From Anaerolineae bacterium (GTDB taxonomy: Bacteria; Chloroflexota; Anaerolineae; Promineifilales; Promineifilaceae): 56,665 nt of DNA. The stretch covers positions 1 to 56,665 of the forward strand of contig JAHDWL010000021.1 of the NCBI GenBank assembly GCA_023384355.1, read 5' to 3'. Within the stretch, counting starts at the first letter, position 1. Every line of letters starts with the position of its first letter. A model generated the notes under the pieces. That model was not told the DNA's origin and searched no databases. It saw only the letters and a program-made list of their open reading frames with translations. Of this stretch, positions 34,945-43,484 are shown one piece after another. The position numbers and the translations under genes are program-made.

Positions 34945-35937
34945 TCAGGTCAGGCCGGCGACCAGCGCGGCGGCATTGGCGCGCATCATGCCGATGTAGT
35001 CGGCGGCGGCGCTGCCGGGCGGGCCGAGCGCGTCGGTGTAGAGGGTGATGAGATGGACCTCGTCGCAGTCGGTTAATTCCCGCTCCAGCATCCGCGCCAA
35101 CTGGTCATTCGCGGTCGTCTCGACAACCAGCGCGCATATCCCCTCGGCCGTCATCAATCCGACCAACTCCGACAAATCTTTGGCCGTCGGCTCGGCCAGG
35201 GCGCTGACCGAGGGGATGACCGTGCCGGCCACTTCAAAGCCGTAGGCCGTGGCAAAGTAGCCCAGGTTGTCGTGGTTGGTGACGAGAACGCGCCGCGCCG
35301 GCGGGATGGTCGCCAGCATGGCCCGCAGATCGGCATCCAGTTGCTCCAGCTCGGCCCGGTAGGCGGCGGCGTTGGCGTCATAGGTGGCGGCGTTGGACGG
35401 GTCGGCCGCGCCGAGCACCTGCCGGACGTTCTCGACCCAGCGAATGACGTTGGCGACGTCGAGCCAGACATGGGGGTTGGCAGCCCCTTCCCCGGCGGCG
35501 AGCGGCTCGATACCGGCTGACACGGGGACGATCGTCGCCCGGCGGCCAATCGAGTCCAGATCGCCCACCAGCGCCTCTTCCAGGTTCCAGCCGTTGATGA
35601 AAATGACGTCGGCATCGGCCGCGGCGGTCAGGTCGGTCGCGGCGGGCTGGTAGCTGTGGGGGTCCTGCCCCGGCCGCATGAGCGTGGTCAGGTCGATGGC
35701 CCCACCGCCGACGCGGCCGACGACGTCGCCGATGATGCTGGTGGTTGCCACCACGCGCAGCCTTTGGCCTTCCTCTGCCCGCGCGGAGACGGGCGGCAGC
35801 GTCAGGACGCCTGTCTCGGCTTCGCTCACCGAGGGTGATCCACTGCTGCAGGCGGCGAGCAACAGGAGCAGCAACCCCAACAGCGCCAGCAGCGTGAGCG
35901 CCGGGCATTTCCGGCGCCCGACCGTTGCATCGTTCAA
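34945..35937 (-). CDS. znuA: Zinc/manganese-binding lipoprotein (ZnuA/TroA type)
   Basis: A 330-residue lipoprotein with lipobox LLAAC after a long hydrophobic core. It belongs to the cluster A-I metal-binding proteins. Expected ligands are His in QDPHSYQP, His in ANPHVWLDV, His in VTNHDNLGYFA and Asp in TLYTDALG. That His-His-His-Asp set resembles TroA and leaves zinc or manganese open. The His-rich loop of many ZnuA proteins is missing. First gene of the operon, with a promoter and palindromic operator 45-90 bp upstream. Confidence 0.9.
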   Translation of the reverse strand: MNDATVGRRKCPALTLLALLGLLLLLLAACSSGSPSVSEAETGVLTLPPVSARAEEGQRLRVVATTSIIGDVVGRVGGGAIDLTTLMRPGQDPHSYQPAATDLTAAADADVIFINGWNLEEALVGDLDSIGRRATIVPVSAGIEPLAAGEGAANPHVWLDVANVIRWVENVRQVLGAADPSNAATYDANAAAYRAELEQLDADLRAMLATIPPARRVLVTNHDNLGYFATAYGFEVAGTVIPSVSALAEPTAKDLSELVGLMTAEGICALVVETTANDQLARMLERELTDCDEVHLITLYTDALGPPGSAAADYIGMMRANAAALVAGLT

Positions 35938-35980
35938 TCTGTCCCTCTGAATAGCCCGACGGTCACAGCTGCCGGGAGAT

Positions 35981-36027
35981 AATTGATATTTTGTATCAAT
36001 TATAGGGATCGATCAGAAGGTCGTCAA
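35981..36027 (-). promoter_or_regulatory. Promoter and palindromic (Zur-type) operator of the znuA operon
   Basis: On the minus strand TTGACG (36027-36022), a 17-bp spacer and TATAAT (36004-35999) form a near-consensus promoter. A perfect palindrome, AATTGATA (35981-35988), TTTTG, TATCAATT (35994-36001), overlaps the -10 and the start point. A repressor bound there would block RNA polymerase. The operon encodes a Fur-family regulator as its last gene, so autoregulation by metal is the simplest reading. Confidence 0.75.
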
Positions 36028-36048
36028 ACGACGCGAAAACGATGGGCA

Positions 36049-36312
36049 TTAGCTCGCCTCTTTGCCTTTTCGCTGAAAGGCTCGCCCCAACGCGAACAGG
36101 CCGATGGCGACCCAGAAGATGTTGACGACCACCGACGGCATTGCTCCGTGGTAGAAGGAGTTGATCAGGATCAGCGCCCCGCCGACGAGGTTGAGCGCCT
36201 GATAGATCGCGCTGTCGCCCGCCAGGCGGCGCGTGGAGACCAGGCCATAGGCCAACAGTAGAGCGGCCGTGCCAATCCAGCCGCCGATTTCGATCAATAG
36301 TTCCACATTCAT
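36049..36312 (-). CDS. Small membrane protein, CBU_0592-like
   Basis: The 87-residue product starts at ATG 36312; a TTG at 36333 is an alternative. It has three membrane segments (LIEIGGWIGTAALLLAYGLV, YQALNLVGGALILINSFY, VVVNIFWVAIGLFALG) joined by short loops, and the NLVGGALILINSFY pattern of the CBU_0592-like family. The role of this family is unknown. It follows the F420-type oxidoreductase gene on the same strand by 31 bp. Confidence 0.7.
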   Translation of the reverse strand: MNVELLIEIGGWIGTAALLLAYGLVSTRRLAGDSAIYQALNLVGGALILINSFYHGAMPSVVVNIFWVAIGLFALGRAFQRKGKEAS

Positions 36313-36343
36313 GGTGTATTCCGGGGTCAACAAGGATAGAACG

Positions 36344-36847
36344 TCAATCGGCCGACCGTTCCAGCATCATCACCGGGATCATCCGCCCACCCGTTCGCGC
36401 CGCGTACCCCGCATACCCCGGATAAAGCGCTACCGCCCGCGCCCAGGCCGTTTCGCGCTCCGTGCCGGAAAGTTCGCGGGCAGAGTAGGCCTGCGTCGCG
36501 CCGCGAATCGTCACCGTCGCTGTCGGATTTGCCTTGAGGTTGTGATACCACGCCGGGTGGGCTGCCTGTCCCCAGTTCGAGGCGATGAGAATAAGCCGCT
36601 CGCCGTCGGGGATGCCGACGAGGGTGACGAGACGCGGCTCGCCGCTCTTCGCGCCGGTGGTGGTCAACGTCAGGATGGGCAGCCCGGTGAAAAAGGTGCT
36701 GGCCGACGCCCGGCCGCCGCTGGCCCGAAAGGTGGCCGCGTCGATGTGGTGCATGGTGCGCGCCAGTGTCCAGGCCACCGGGCGGGTAGCGATGACGCGC
36801 CGGACGAGGCGTTGGGCCGGGTTGGGGGAGTCGGGTTGATTGGACAT
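36344..36847 (-). CDS. Deazaflavin (F420)-dependent nitroreductase-family protein
   Basis: The 167-residue product starts at ATG 36847, or at GTG 36853 right after the upstream stop. The fold family is that of Ddn/F420H2-dependent quinone reductases: ILTLTTTGAKSGEPRLVTLV, then LIASNWGQAAHPAWYHNLKA, then the late GYAARTGGRMIPVMML. These motifs bind the deazaflavin and its phosphate tail. It probably reduces a quinone or other electrophile with F420H2, although no F420 biosynthesis gene is in the window. It is coupled to the RNA methyltransferase gene upstream. Confidence 0.85.
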   Translation of the reverse strand: MSNQPDSPNPAQRLVRRVIATRPVAWTLARTMHHIDAATFRASGGRASASTFFTGLPILTLTTTGAKSGEPRLVTLVGIPDGERLILIASNWGQAAHPAWYHNLKANPTATVTIRGATQAYSARELSGTERETAWARAVALYPGYAGYAARTGGRMIPVMMLERSAD

Positions 36848-36853
36848 GCTCAC

Positions 36854-37939
36854 TCAGGTCACGTCGATGATGTAGATTCGCCCCCACACACCGAGCACGG
36901 CCACCGAATAGCCCGTTGTGATCGTCAATCGGGGTAACTTGCGTACCTCTTCCTTGATCAGATCATACTCACTGGTCAGCAGGACGATGCGGCCGCCGGG
37001 GCGCACAACGCGCTGCAACTCGGCCAGCACCGGTGGATAGAGCTTGGCCGGGGTTTGCGCGCCGCGCAACTGCTTGCCGAACGGCAGGTTGGTGGCGATC
37101 TTGTCGATTGAAGCGTCTTCCAGCGGCAATTTGCGGGCGTCCCATTGGCGAATATCGGGTTGCGGATCGCCGGGACCGGGCTTCTTGCGGCTGCCGCGCA
37201 CGTTTTTGCGAGCCGCGTCGACGCGCTCCTGATCGATGTCACCGCCCAGCAGCCGGGCGAACTTCCCGGCCTGCATCCGCTCGTAGAGGATAGTGCCGCT
37301 GCCGGCCATCGGGTCGAGGAAGACGTCGCCCGGTTGCGGGTTAGTCAGGAAGACCATGGCCGCGGCCACCGACGGCCGCAGCGCAGCCGGCAACTCTACC
37401 TTGCGCTCGAAGCGATGACGCATGGTGCGGTCGCTGAGCCGGGCGCCGAGCAAGAACGTGGAGCCAAGCAGGTTAGCCCAAAACTCGACCTGCGCGTCGT
37501 CGGCCACGGGCGTCCAGCGCGGGTAGCGCTGCTTGAGCGAGCGCCAGACCGTGGCCGTCAGGTCCTTGCGCGAGTACTCGAATTTGCCGTACTGGCGACT
37601 GATGACGCGATAGGTGGGCGGGGTGCTGAAGCGACGCACGCGCAGATAGTCGTTGACGGCGCGGCCAAAGCTGTCGGATGTGGCGATCAAGTCATGGATG
37701 CCGCGCAAATCGCGCCGCAGCCGGGTCAGATCGTCGTGGAAGGCGATTTGCATGAAGACGTCCTCGGTGGTGCGCAACTTCAGCAGGTCGGCCGCCGGGC
37801 CGGGGTAATCGAAGACGACGATGCCGTTCTGCTCCTTGGCAAACAGGTAGCGCTGAAAGACGGCGTTCGGCAGGCGATCGCGGATCTCGAGCCAGGTGAT
37901 TTCTTCGACGCCGGGCATGGTTTGGGCGTAGTAGGTCAT
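36854..37939 (-). CDS. THUMP-domain RNA methyltransferase (Trm14/RlmL-like)
   Basis: A 361-residue protein. The N-terminal half holds a ferredoxin-like plus THUMP RNA-binding region (about residues 1-165). The C-terminal half is a Rossmann methyltransferase: FLDPMAGSGTILYERMQAGK is the SAM-binding loop and NLPFGKQLRG is the catalytic N-[LP]-P-[FY] motif, in the variant seen in Trm14-type guanosine-N2 methyltransferases. It most likely methylates a guanosine in tRNA; 23S rRNA is the alternative. Downstream of it on the same strand are the oxidoreductase and small membrane protein. Confidence 0.85.
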   Translation of the reverse strand: MTYYAQTMPGVEEITWLEIRDRLPNAVFQRYLFAKEQNGIVVFDYPGPAADLLKLRTTEDVFMQIAFHDDLTRLRRDLRGIHDLIATSDSFGRAVNDYLRVRRFSTPPTYRVISRQYGKFEYSRKDLTATVWRSLKQRYPRWTPVADDAQVEFWANLLGSTFLLGARLSDRTMRHRFERKVELPAALRPSVAAAMVFLTNPQPGDVFLDPMAGSGTILYERMQAGKFARLLGGDIDQERVDAARKNVRGSRKKPGPGDPQPDIRQWDARKLPLEDASIDKIATNLPFGKQLRGAQTPAKLYPPVLAELQRVVRPGGRIVLLTSEYDLIKEEVRKLPRLTITTGYSVAVLGVWGRIYIIDVT

Positions 37940-37952
37940 GATGGCAGTGACT

Positions 37953-38012
37953 CAGTATTCAGTAGGGCAGTATTCAGTAGGACAGTTTTCAGTAGAACAG
38001 TGATCAGTGGGC
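37953..38012. repeat. Tandem 15-bp repeat (four copies) of 7+8 bp subunits
   Basis: Units start at 37953, 37968, 37983 and 37998, each CAGTNNTCAGTNNNN-like (for example CAGTATTCAGTAGGG). The copies diverge progressively. It fills the spacer upstream of the RNA methyltransferase start. Related units, in reverse orientation, occur before glyQS at 40455-40489. No spacers, so it is not a CRISPR. Confidence 0.75.
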
Positions 38013-38052
38013 AGCTGTCGGCGGCCTTCATTATTATAGTTTTTGGTATTTT

Positions 38053-38892
38053 CTAGATGGACGCGCCGAGGAGAACGGCGACGAACCAGACCAGAAAATC
38101 GTATTTGAGCAATTGACTCAGCCGCTCCAGTTGCGGGCCGGTGCGGTCGCGGGTGACGTGGATGAGGACGTAGAGCGCGACGGGGAACACGCCCAGAACA
38201 ACGATGTAGGCGTAGATCGGCTGGAAATGCCCTAACAGATAGGGGGCCAGCATGACGATGGCCGTCGCGCCGAGCAGGAAGAAGAAGATCGTGCGCGCGG
38301 CGCGGGGGCCGACGGCGGTGGAGATGGTGCCTATGTGGTTGGCCTTGTCCCCTTCGTAATCGGCCAATGTCTTTAGCACCTCGCGGGCGAAGATTCCGGT
38401 AAAGATGATCGCCCCCAACCACAGAGACGGCCGCGGGTTGCCGGCTGCCACACCGCCGAATACCGGACTCATGGCCGAGATCAGCGCAATGGTGGCGTTG
38501 CCCAGCAGGACGGTGCTCTTAAGCCAAACCGAATAGACATAGAGAAGGATGTTGGTCAGTGCAGCGATGATCAAGGCTAATGGGTTGATCAACGCGGCCA
38601 GGCCGATCGACAGTACAGCCAGGACGATCGAAAAATAGAGCGCCGCTCGCGGGCTGACCATGCCCGACGGCAGCGGCCGTTGCGGTTGATTGATGCGGTC
38701 GATGTCGATATCGCGGTAATCGTTCCAGGCGTTGGCCGCGGCCGAGACGAACAGCGTCGCCAGCGCGGCCAGGGCGATCTTGTCCCACGCGCCTGTCCCC
38801 GCCACGTAGCCGCCCAAGGCAACGGCCAGAACGCCGGTCAGGGTCGACATCGGCCGGCTTAATTTGTAGAGACCCTTAATGGTTTGTCCCAT
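38053..38892 (-). CDS. UbiA-family prenyltransferase
   Basis: A 279-residue protein with eight or nine membrane segments. The two Asp-rich motifs of the family are present: NAWNDYRDIDIDRINQPQRP (binds the prenyl diphosphate through magnesium) and KTLADYEGDKANHIGTIS. It resembles geranylgeranylglycerol-phosphate and (bacterio)chlorophyll/menaquinone-type synthases more than MenA or CtaB, but the acceptor cannot be fixed from sequence. It is transcribed away from the small-RNA region and may share the AT-rich promoter region at 38893-39040. Confidence 0.82.
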   Translation of the reverse strand: MGQTIKGLYKLSRPMSTLTGVLAVALGGYVAGTGAWDKIALAALATLFVSAAANAWNDYRDIDIDRINQPQRPLPSGMVSPRAALYFSIVLAVLSIGLAALINPLALIIAALTNILLYVYSVWLKSTVLLGNATIALISAMSPVFGGVAAGNPRPSLWLGAIIFTGIFAREVLKTLADYEGDKANHIGTISTAVGPRAARTIFFFLLGATAIVMLAPYLLGHFQPIYAYIVVLGVFPVALYVLIHVTRDRTGPQLERLSQLLKYDFLVWFVAVLLGASI

Positions 38893-39042
38893 AAGTATTT
38901 CTTCCCAACTTTTTCAATTATCGTAACCTTGGGCTTAAAAGCAAACTCGTCCGCACTCTGATGATAGGATGTGATCCGTCAAAAGGCCGTGGCAGGCATA
39001 CTTAAATTTCGTAGGCTAACCTAAAGATTCGTTAATTGACTA

Positions 39043-39070
39043 TTGCATATTTTATTGGATTGATTATACT
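39043..39070 (+). promoter_or_regulatory. Promoter of the candidate small RNA
   Basis: TTGCAT (39043-39048), 16 bp and TATACT (39065-39070) in an AT-rich stretch. Transcription would start near 39077. No open reading frame follows before a strong terminator at 39235-39262. Confidence 0.6.
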
Positions 39071-39076
39071 ATCTGC

Positions 39077-39266
39077 TAAGTCTAGCGGGTTTAAGAGGAA
39101 CTCCTCCCCCCAAACTGGCACGAGAGAAACGCGACTGGAACACCCCGACTAGGCCCAGGTTGTTTCCCACCCCCTCCTCGATCGGGATTCGACCGCCGGG
39201 TCTGGATGCTCCCCTCCTGGCATCAGATCCACGGCAGCCGCCTCGCAAGAGGCGGCTGTTTTGTTT
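39077..39266 (+). ncRNA. Candidate structured small RNA with three CCUCC motifs
   Basis: About 185 nt run from a promoter to an intrinsic terminator without a plausible gene. Visible structure: GAGGA/CCTC mini-hairpin near 39095-39106 inside a GGTTT/AAACT stem; TCCC (39165-39168) with GGGA (39184-39187) around a C-rich loop; GATGC (39205-39209) with GCATC (39220-39224) closing a TCCCCTCCTG loop; then the terminator. CCTCC occurs at 39103, 39173 and 39213, the last two in predicted loops. Such C-rich loops pair with GGAGG ribosome binding sites in known regulatory RNAs. It does not look like tmRNA, RNase P, SRP or 5S RNA; a divergent 6S RNA is not excluded. The AT-rich stretch before it (38893-39042) shows no gene. 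Confidence 0.55.
39235..39266 (+). terminator. Intrinsic terminator of the small RNA
   Basis: CAGCCGCCTC (39235-39244), loop GCAA, GAGGCGGCTG (39249-39258), then TTTTGTTT. A perfect 10-bp GC-rich stem with a T-run on the plus strand. Confidence 0.85.
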
Positions 39267-39321
39267 CCCGAATCTTTTCTCAATAATTTTTCAGAGATTA
39301 TTTGCGATGCCGACGAAAAGC

Positions 39322-39359
39322 GACGGCCGGACTCGGGATGGTTACCGAGTCCGGCCGTC
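39322..39359 (-). terminator. Terminator of the tRNA-Lys transcript
   Basis: A perfect 15-bp stem (39322-39336 with 39345-39359) with an 8-nt loop, followed on the minus strand by GCTTTTCG. It lies 12 bp beyond the 3' end of the tRNA. Confidence 0.75.
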
Positions 39360-39371
39360 TCTGTCTGGCTG

Positions 39372-39444
39372 TGACTCCGTTGGGAATCGAACCCAAAACC
39401 TTGGGATTAAAAGTCCCCTGCTCTGCCGATTGAGCTACGGAGTC
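39372..39444 (-). tRNA. tRNA-Lys (anticodon UUU)
   Basis: A 73-nt cloverleaf on the minus strand: acceptor GACTCCG/CGGAGTC, D arm GCTC...GAGC, anticodon loop CTTTTAA with anticodon TTT, and T arm TTGGG-TTCGATT-CCCAA, with discriminator A. The CCA end is not encoded. The first anticodon-stem pair (G27-A43) is mismatched. It has its own promoter and terminator, so it is a single-gene unit. Confidence 0.93.
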
Positions 39445-39472
39445 AGCCGGCCGAACGTGTCGACCAGGATGG

Positions 39473-39501
39473 ATTATAGCCGCCCGCGGAAGGCGCGGCA
39501 A
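39473..39501 (-). promoter_or_regulatory. Promoter of tRNA-Lys
   Basis: On the minus strand TTGCCG (39501-39496), a 17-bp spacer and consensus TATAAT (39478-39473). The expected start is about 20 bp before the mature tRNA. Confidence 0.75.
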
Positions 39502-39564
39502 ACGGGACGAGACAGCTCGAAAGCCCCGATAGAAGGAACGACTGTTTTCGGGTAAACTTGAGCC

Positions 39565-40356
39565 ATGCCCCGCGAACGTACCTACCGCACCGAGGCGATC
39601 GTCATCCGCCGCAGCGACTTCGGCGAGGCCGACCGGCTGCTGACGCTTTTCAGCGTCGATCGCGGCAAGGTTCGCGCCGTCGGCAAGGGCGCGCGCAAAC
39701 CCCAGAGCCGCAAGACCGGCCATGTGGAGCTGTTCATGCGCAGCAAGTTCCTCATCGCTGAAGGACGCGATCTCGACATCGTGACCCAGGCCGAGATGGT
39801 GGAGGCCTATGCGCCGCTGCGCGACGACCTGCTGCGGGCCACCTATGCCTCCTACGCCGTGGAGTTGTTGGATCGCTTTACCGTCGATGACGACCCTCAT
39901 CGCGACATCTATGACCTGCTGGCGGCCGCGCTGGGCTGGTTTGCGAACGCGCCGTCCGGCGAGTTGATGCTGCCCGCCCGCTACTACGAGCTGCGGTTGC
40001 TGTCGCTGACTGGTTTCCAGCCGCGGCTGTTCAACTGCCTCCATTGCGGCGAGCCGATCCTGGAACAGGATCAGGCCTTCAGCGCTGATCTGGGTGGCTT
40101 GCTGTGCCCCAATTGCATGGCGACCGACCCCCGCGCCCTGCCTGTTTCGGCCGTGGCGGTGAAGGTGATGCGCTATTTGCAGACCAGACCGTGGGATACG
40201 GTAGGCCAATTGCGGTTGCGCCCGGCCGTGCTGCACGAGATCGAGCGCGTCATGCACGCCTATCTTACCCACATCCTGGAGCGCGATCTGAAATCGGCCG
40301 ATTTCCTCCATCGCCTGCGGCGCGAAGCTGGATTATTCGCCCCGCCGGAGGAATAG
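39565..40356 (+). CDS. recO: DNA repair protein RecO
   Basis: A 263-residue protein with the RecO amino end RTEAIVIRRSDFGEADRLLT (OB fold, about residues 5-80). A helical domain follows, with a four-Cys zinc site formed by CLHCG and CPNC (about residues 158-185). RecO loads RecA onto SSB-coated single strands together with RecR and anneals complementary strands. It is transcribed away from tRNA-Lys. It precedes the fused glycyl-tRNA synthetase, a common recO-glyQS neighbourhood in bacteria. Confidence 0.93.
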   Translation: MPRERTYRTEAIVIRRSDFGEADRLLTLFSVDRGKVRAVGKGARKPQSRKTGHVELFMRSKFLIAEGRDLDIVTQAEMVEAYAPLRDDLLRATYASYAVELLDRFTVDDDPHRDIYDLLAAALGWFANAPSGELMLPARYYELRLLSLTGFQPRLFNCLHCGEPILEQDQAFSADLGGLLCPNCMATDPRALPVSAVAVKVMRYLQTRPWDTVGQLRLRPAVLHEIERVMHAYLTHILERDLKSADFLHRLRREAGLFAPPEE

Positions 40357-40400
40357 ATTGGCAGCGACAAGTCACCAGGACACAAGAATCGCTCTATGCG

Positions 40401-40409
40401 TGGTATAAT
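40401..40409 (+). promoter_or_regulatory. Extended -10 promoter of glyQS
   Basis: TGGTATAAT combines the TG of an extended -10 with a consensus TATAAT. No good -35 is needed. The leader of about 78 nt contains a run of ACTG repeats and no T-box features. Confidence 0.6.
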
Positions 40410-40454
40410 CCCGCCCGGTCTGCTGATCCACTGAAACTAACCCGCAGCATATTG

Positions 40455-40489
40455 AAAACTGTTTACTGATCTACTGTTGACTGAATACC
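40455..40489. repeat. ACTG heptamer-phased repeat before glyQS
   Basis: AAACTG, TTTACTG, ATCTACTG, TTGACTG and AATACCG follow in 7-8 bp phase in the leader of the synthetase mRNA. They match the reverse complement of the CAGTATTCAGTA units at 37953-38012. Confidence 0.5.
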
Positions 40490-40493
40490 GATC

Positions 40494-43481
40494 ATGTCTT
40501 CCGAAAAACTCAATTTCCAACAAATGATTCTCCGCCTGCTTGAGTACTGGCAGGCGCAAGGTTGTCTCGTCTGGCAACCCTATAACGTGCAGGTCGGCGC
40601 GGGCACGATGAACCCGGCCACCATCCTGCGCGTCCTCGGCCCCGAACCGTGGAACATCGTCTACGTCGAGCCGAGCATCCGCCCCGATGACGGCCGCTTC
40701 GGCGACAACCCCAACCGCATGCAGCAACACTACCAGCTGCAGGTCATCCTGAAGCCTGACCCCGGCAACCCGATCGAGTTGTATCTGGGCAGTCTGGAGG
40801 CCATCGGCATCAGCCAGCGCGAGCACGACATCCGTTTCGTGGAGGACAACTGGCAATCGCCCGCTCTCGGCGCGTGGGGACTGGGCTGGGAAGTGTGGCT
40901 CGACGGGCAGGAGATCACCCAATACACCTACTTCCAGCAGGCCGGCGGCCACAACCTCGACCCGGTGTCAGTGGAGATCACCTACGGCCTCGACCGTATC
41001 GCCCTGGCGCTGCAGGGCAAGAACAGCGTGTGGGAGATGGATTACGGCGCGGGCGTGAAGTATGGTGACGCCCTGCTGCAGGCCGAGATCGAGCATTGCA
41101 AATATTACTTCGACGTGGCCGACGTGGACGCGCTGAAGATGATCTACGATACCTACGAGCGCGAAGCGTATCACTGCCTCGATGCGGGGCTGGTAGCTCC
41201 GGCCCACGACTACAACCTGAAGTGTTCGCAGCTATTCAATGTGCTGGACACGCGCGGCGCGATTGGCGTCACCGAGCGCGCCCACTACTTCGGCCGCATG
41301 CGTCGCGTCGCCAACAAGGTCTCGTCTGCCTACATCGAGCAGCGCGAACGGCTGGAGTATCCGCTTTCTGACAATAAACTATGGAATGGCACGAGCGACG
41401 GGTTACAAGCAACGGGTGCGGAAGATTCTTCACTCGTCACCCCTAACGATGGCGCGCCATTCGTCCTTGAAATCGGCAGCGAGGAACTGCCTCACGCCGA
41501 TCTGACCGCGGCGCTGGCGCAATTGCGGGCGGCTGTGCCTGCCATGCTCGACGCTGCCCGCTTGCGCTACGACGGGATCGAGGTCGAGGGCACGCCGCGC
41601 CGGTTGGCGGTGATGGTCAGCGGGCTGGCCGCGCGCCAGAGCGACCTGGAGAGCGTCGTGAAGGGGCCGCCGGCCGACCGCGCCTTCGACAAGGACGGCA
41701 AGCCCACCCCGGCCGCAGCTGGATTCGCCAGGAGCCGCGGCCTGTCGGTTGACGACCTGAGCGTGGTGGAAGAGGGCGGCAAGCGCTACGTCTCGGCCGT
41801 CGTGCGCGAGGAAGGCCGGCCGTCGCTGGAGGTTCTGGCCGAGGCGCTGCCCGGCCTCATCGCCGGGATCCGGTTCGAAAAGTCGATGCGCTGGAACGCG
41901 ACCAACATCAGCTACAGCCGGCCGCTGCGCTGGCTGCTGGCGCTCCACGGCCCGGCGGTGGTGGGGTTTGAATACGCTGGTGCGCGCAGCGGCCGCCAAA
42001 CATATGGACTGCGGCCGTTCGGTTCCCCGATCATCGAGATCGCTCATGCTGCCGATTACCGGCAGGCCATCGCCGACGCCACCATCGTCCTCAGCATGGA
42101 CGCGCGCCGCGAAACTATCGCCGGGGGTGTGGCGGCGCTGGCCCGCTCGAAGGGCGGCATGGTTCCCGACGACCCGGCCCTGCTGGACGAGGTGACAAAC
42201 CTGGTGGAGCGGCCGACGCCGCTGCTCGGCGCTTTCGAGGAGCGTTTCCTGGCCCTGCCGCCTATGGTGTTGGTGGCCGTCATGCGCAAGCATCAACGTT
42301 ACTTCCCGCTGTACAAGGGGGACAAACTTCTGCCTTTCTTCATCGCCGTTCGCAACGGCGACGACCAGCATCTCGACATGGTTCGACACGGCAACGAGCA
42401 AGTCATCCGGGCCCGATTCGCCGACGCCGCCTTCTTCTATGACAAGGACATCAAACACCGGCTGGAGGAGTTCGTCCCCCGCCTGAGCACGCTGACCTTC
42501 CAGACGGAACTCGGTTCGTTGCTCGACAAGACCCGTCGCCTGGAACAGTTGACGCCGGTTGTGGCCGGGATGCTGGGGCTGGATGCGAGCGAGCGCGCCA
42601 CGGCCCGGCGCGCGGCCGAGTTGGCCAAGGCCGATCTGGCGACCAACATGGTCGTAGAGATGACCAGCCTGCAGGGCAAAATGGGCGGCCACTATGCCTT
42701 GTTGAGCAGCGAGTCGCCCGAGGTAGCGGCGGCCATTTCCGGGCAATATGACGCGGTCAGCGGCACGCGGCCGGGCATGGCTGTGGCCATTGCCGATCGC
42801 CTCGACAGTCTGGCCGGGCTTTTTGCCGCCGGTCTGGGACCGAAGGGATCGAACGACCCGTTTGCGCTGCGGCGGGCGGCGTTGCACTTGATCGAAAATC
42901 TGACCGCCAACCGGCAGAACTTCGACCTTCGGGCCGGACTGGACGCGGCCGGTGCGCTGCTGCCTGTGGCCTGGAGCGAGCAGGCCCGAGAGGAGGTGCT
43001 GGCTTTCATCGCCGGGAGACTCGATGTCGTACTGCGTGATGCCGGCCACCCGGCGAGCGTGGTCAAGGCTGTGCTGGCCGAGCAGACCCACAATCCCTAC
43101 GCGGCGAGCAAGACGGCCGCCGCGCTGGCCGCGGCGATCCAGGCTCCCGATTGGGAGCCGCTTCTCGACGCCTACGCCCGCTGCGTGCGCATCACCCGGC
43201 CGCTCAAGGAGAGCTACGCCCTGCGCCCCGGCGATCTGCGCCTGCCGGAAGAGACGGCGCTGGCGACGGACCTGGTCGCGGCCGAAGCTGCGGGTGACGG
43301 CACTGTGCAGACGTTCGTCGCCTCGCTGCGGGCAATGGAACCGGCCATCACCCGCCTGTTCGACGCCGTGCTGATCATGGACGAGGACGCGGCCGTGCGC
43401 GAGAACCGGCTGGCGCTGTTGCAGCGCGTGGCCGGGCTGGCGCGAGGCGTAGCCGATTTATCGGCGCTGGAAGGGTTCTAG
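40494..43481 (+). CDS. glyQS: Fused alpha/beta glycyl-tRNA synthetase
   Basis: A 995-residue fusion of the two subunits of bacterial glycyl-tRNA synthetase. Residues 1 to about 295 are the class II catalytic alpha part ([60 protein letters not shown]). After a variable linker the beta part starts at [20 protein letters not shown] (about residue 322) and carries the B3/B4-like, HD-like and C-terminal anticodon-binding regions (ending near [20 protein letters not shown]). It charges tRNA-Gly. Fusion removes subunit assembly. The linker DNA contains a TTCACTCGTCACCCC stretch like the heptamer repeats found between genes elsewhere in the window. Confidence 0.95.
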   Translation: MSSEKLNFQQMILRLLEYWQAQGCLVWQPYNVQVGAGTMNPATILRVLGPEPWNIVYVEPSIRPDDGRFGDNPNRMQQHYQLQVILKPDPGNPIELYLGSLEAIGISQREHDIRFVEDNWQSPALGAWGLGWEVWLDGQEITQYTYFQQAGGHNLDPVSVEITYGLDRIALALQGKNSVWEMDYGAGVKYGDALLQAEIEHCKYYFDVADVDALKMIYDTYEREAYHCLDAGLVAPAHDYNLKCSQLFNVLDTRGAIGVTERAHYFGRMRRVANKVSSAYIEQRERLEYPLSDNKLWNGTSDGLQATGAEDSSLVTPNDGAPFVLEIGSEELPHADLTAALAQLRAAVPAMLDAARLRYDGIEVEGTPRRLAVMVSGLAARQSDLESVVKGPPADRAFDKDGKPTPAAAGFARSRGLSVDDLSVVEEGGKRYVSAVVREEGRPSLEVLAEALPGLIAGIRFEKSMRWNATNISYSRPLRWLLALHGPAVVGFEYAGARSGRQTYGLRPFGSPIIEIAHAADYRQAIADATIVLSMDARRETIAGGVAALARSKGGMVPDDPALLDEVTNLVERPTPLLGAFEERFLALPPMVLVAVMRKHQRYFPLYKGDKLLPFFIAVRNGDDQHLDMVRHGNEQVIRARFADAAFFYDKDIKHRLEEFVPRLSTLTFQTELGSLLDKTRRLEQLTPVVAGMLGLDASERATARRAAELAKADLATNMVVEMTSLQGKMGGHYALLSSESPEVAAAISGQYDAVSGTRPGMAVAIADRLDSLAGLFAAGLGPKGSNDPFALRRAALHLIENLTANRQNFDLRAGLDAAGALLPVAWSEQAREEVLAFIAGRLDVVLRDAGHPASVVKAVLAEQTHNPYAASKTAAALAAAIQAPDWEPLLDAYARCVRITRPLKESYALRPGDLRLPEETALATDLVAAEAAGDGTVQTFVASLRAMEPAITRLFDAVLIMDEDAAVRENRLALLQRVAGLARGVADLSALEGF

Positions 43482-43484
43482 GAG

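Noticed and set aside
37953-38012. Possible CRISPR array
   Set aside because: The units are 15 bp, contiguous, without unique spacers, and no cas genes are present.
39012-39024. DtxR/IdeR iron box (TAGGCTAACCTAA) upstream of the small RNA
   Set aside because: The centre and right half match well, but only 2 of 6 left-half positions do, and the site lies more than 50 bp upstream of the expected start, not over the promoter.
39077-39266. Identity of the candidate RNA as tmRNA, RNase P RNA, SRP RNA or 5S rRNA
   Set aside because: The start and core motifs of those RNAs are absent and the length does not fit. A very divergent 6S RNA could not be excluded by eye.
39238-39300. Small protein gene in the small-RNA region
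   Set aside because: Short frames here cross the terminator hairpin, lack ribosome binding sites and have no coding bias.
40410-40493. T-box or other riboswitch before the glycyl-tRNA synthetase
   Set aside because: The leader is only about 80 nt, lacks the T-box sequence and a terminator/antiterminator pair, and is largely ACTG repeat.
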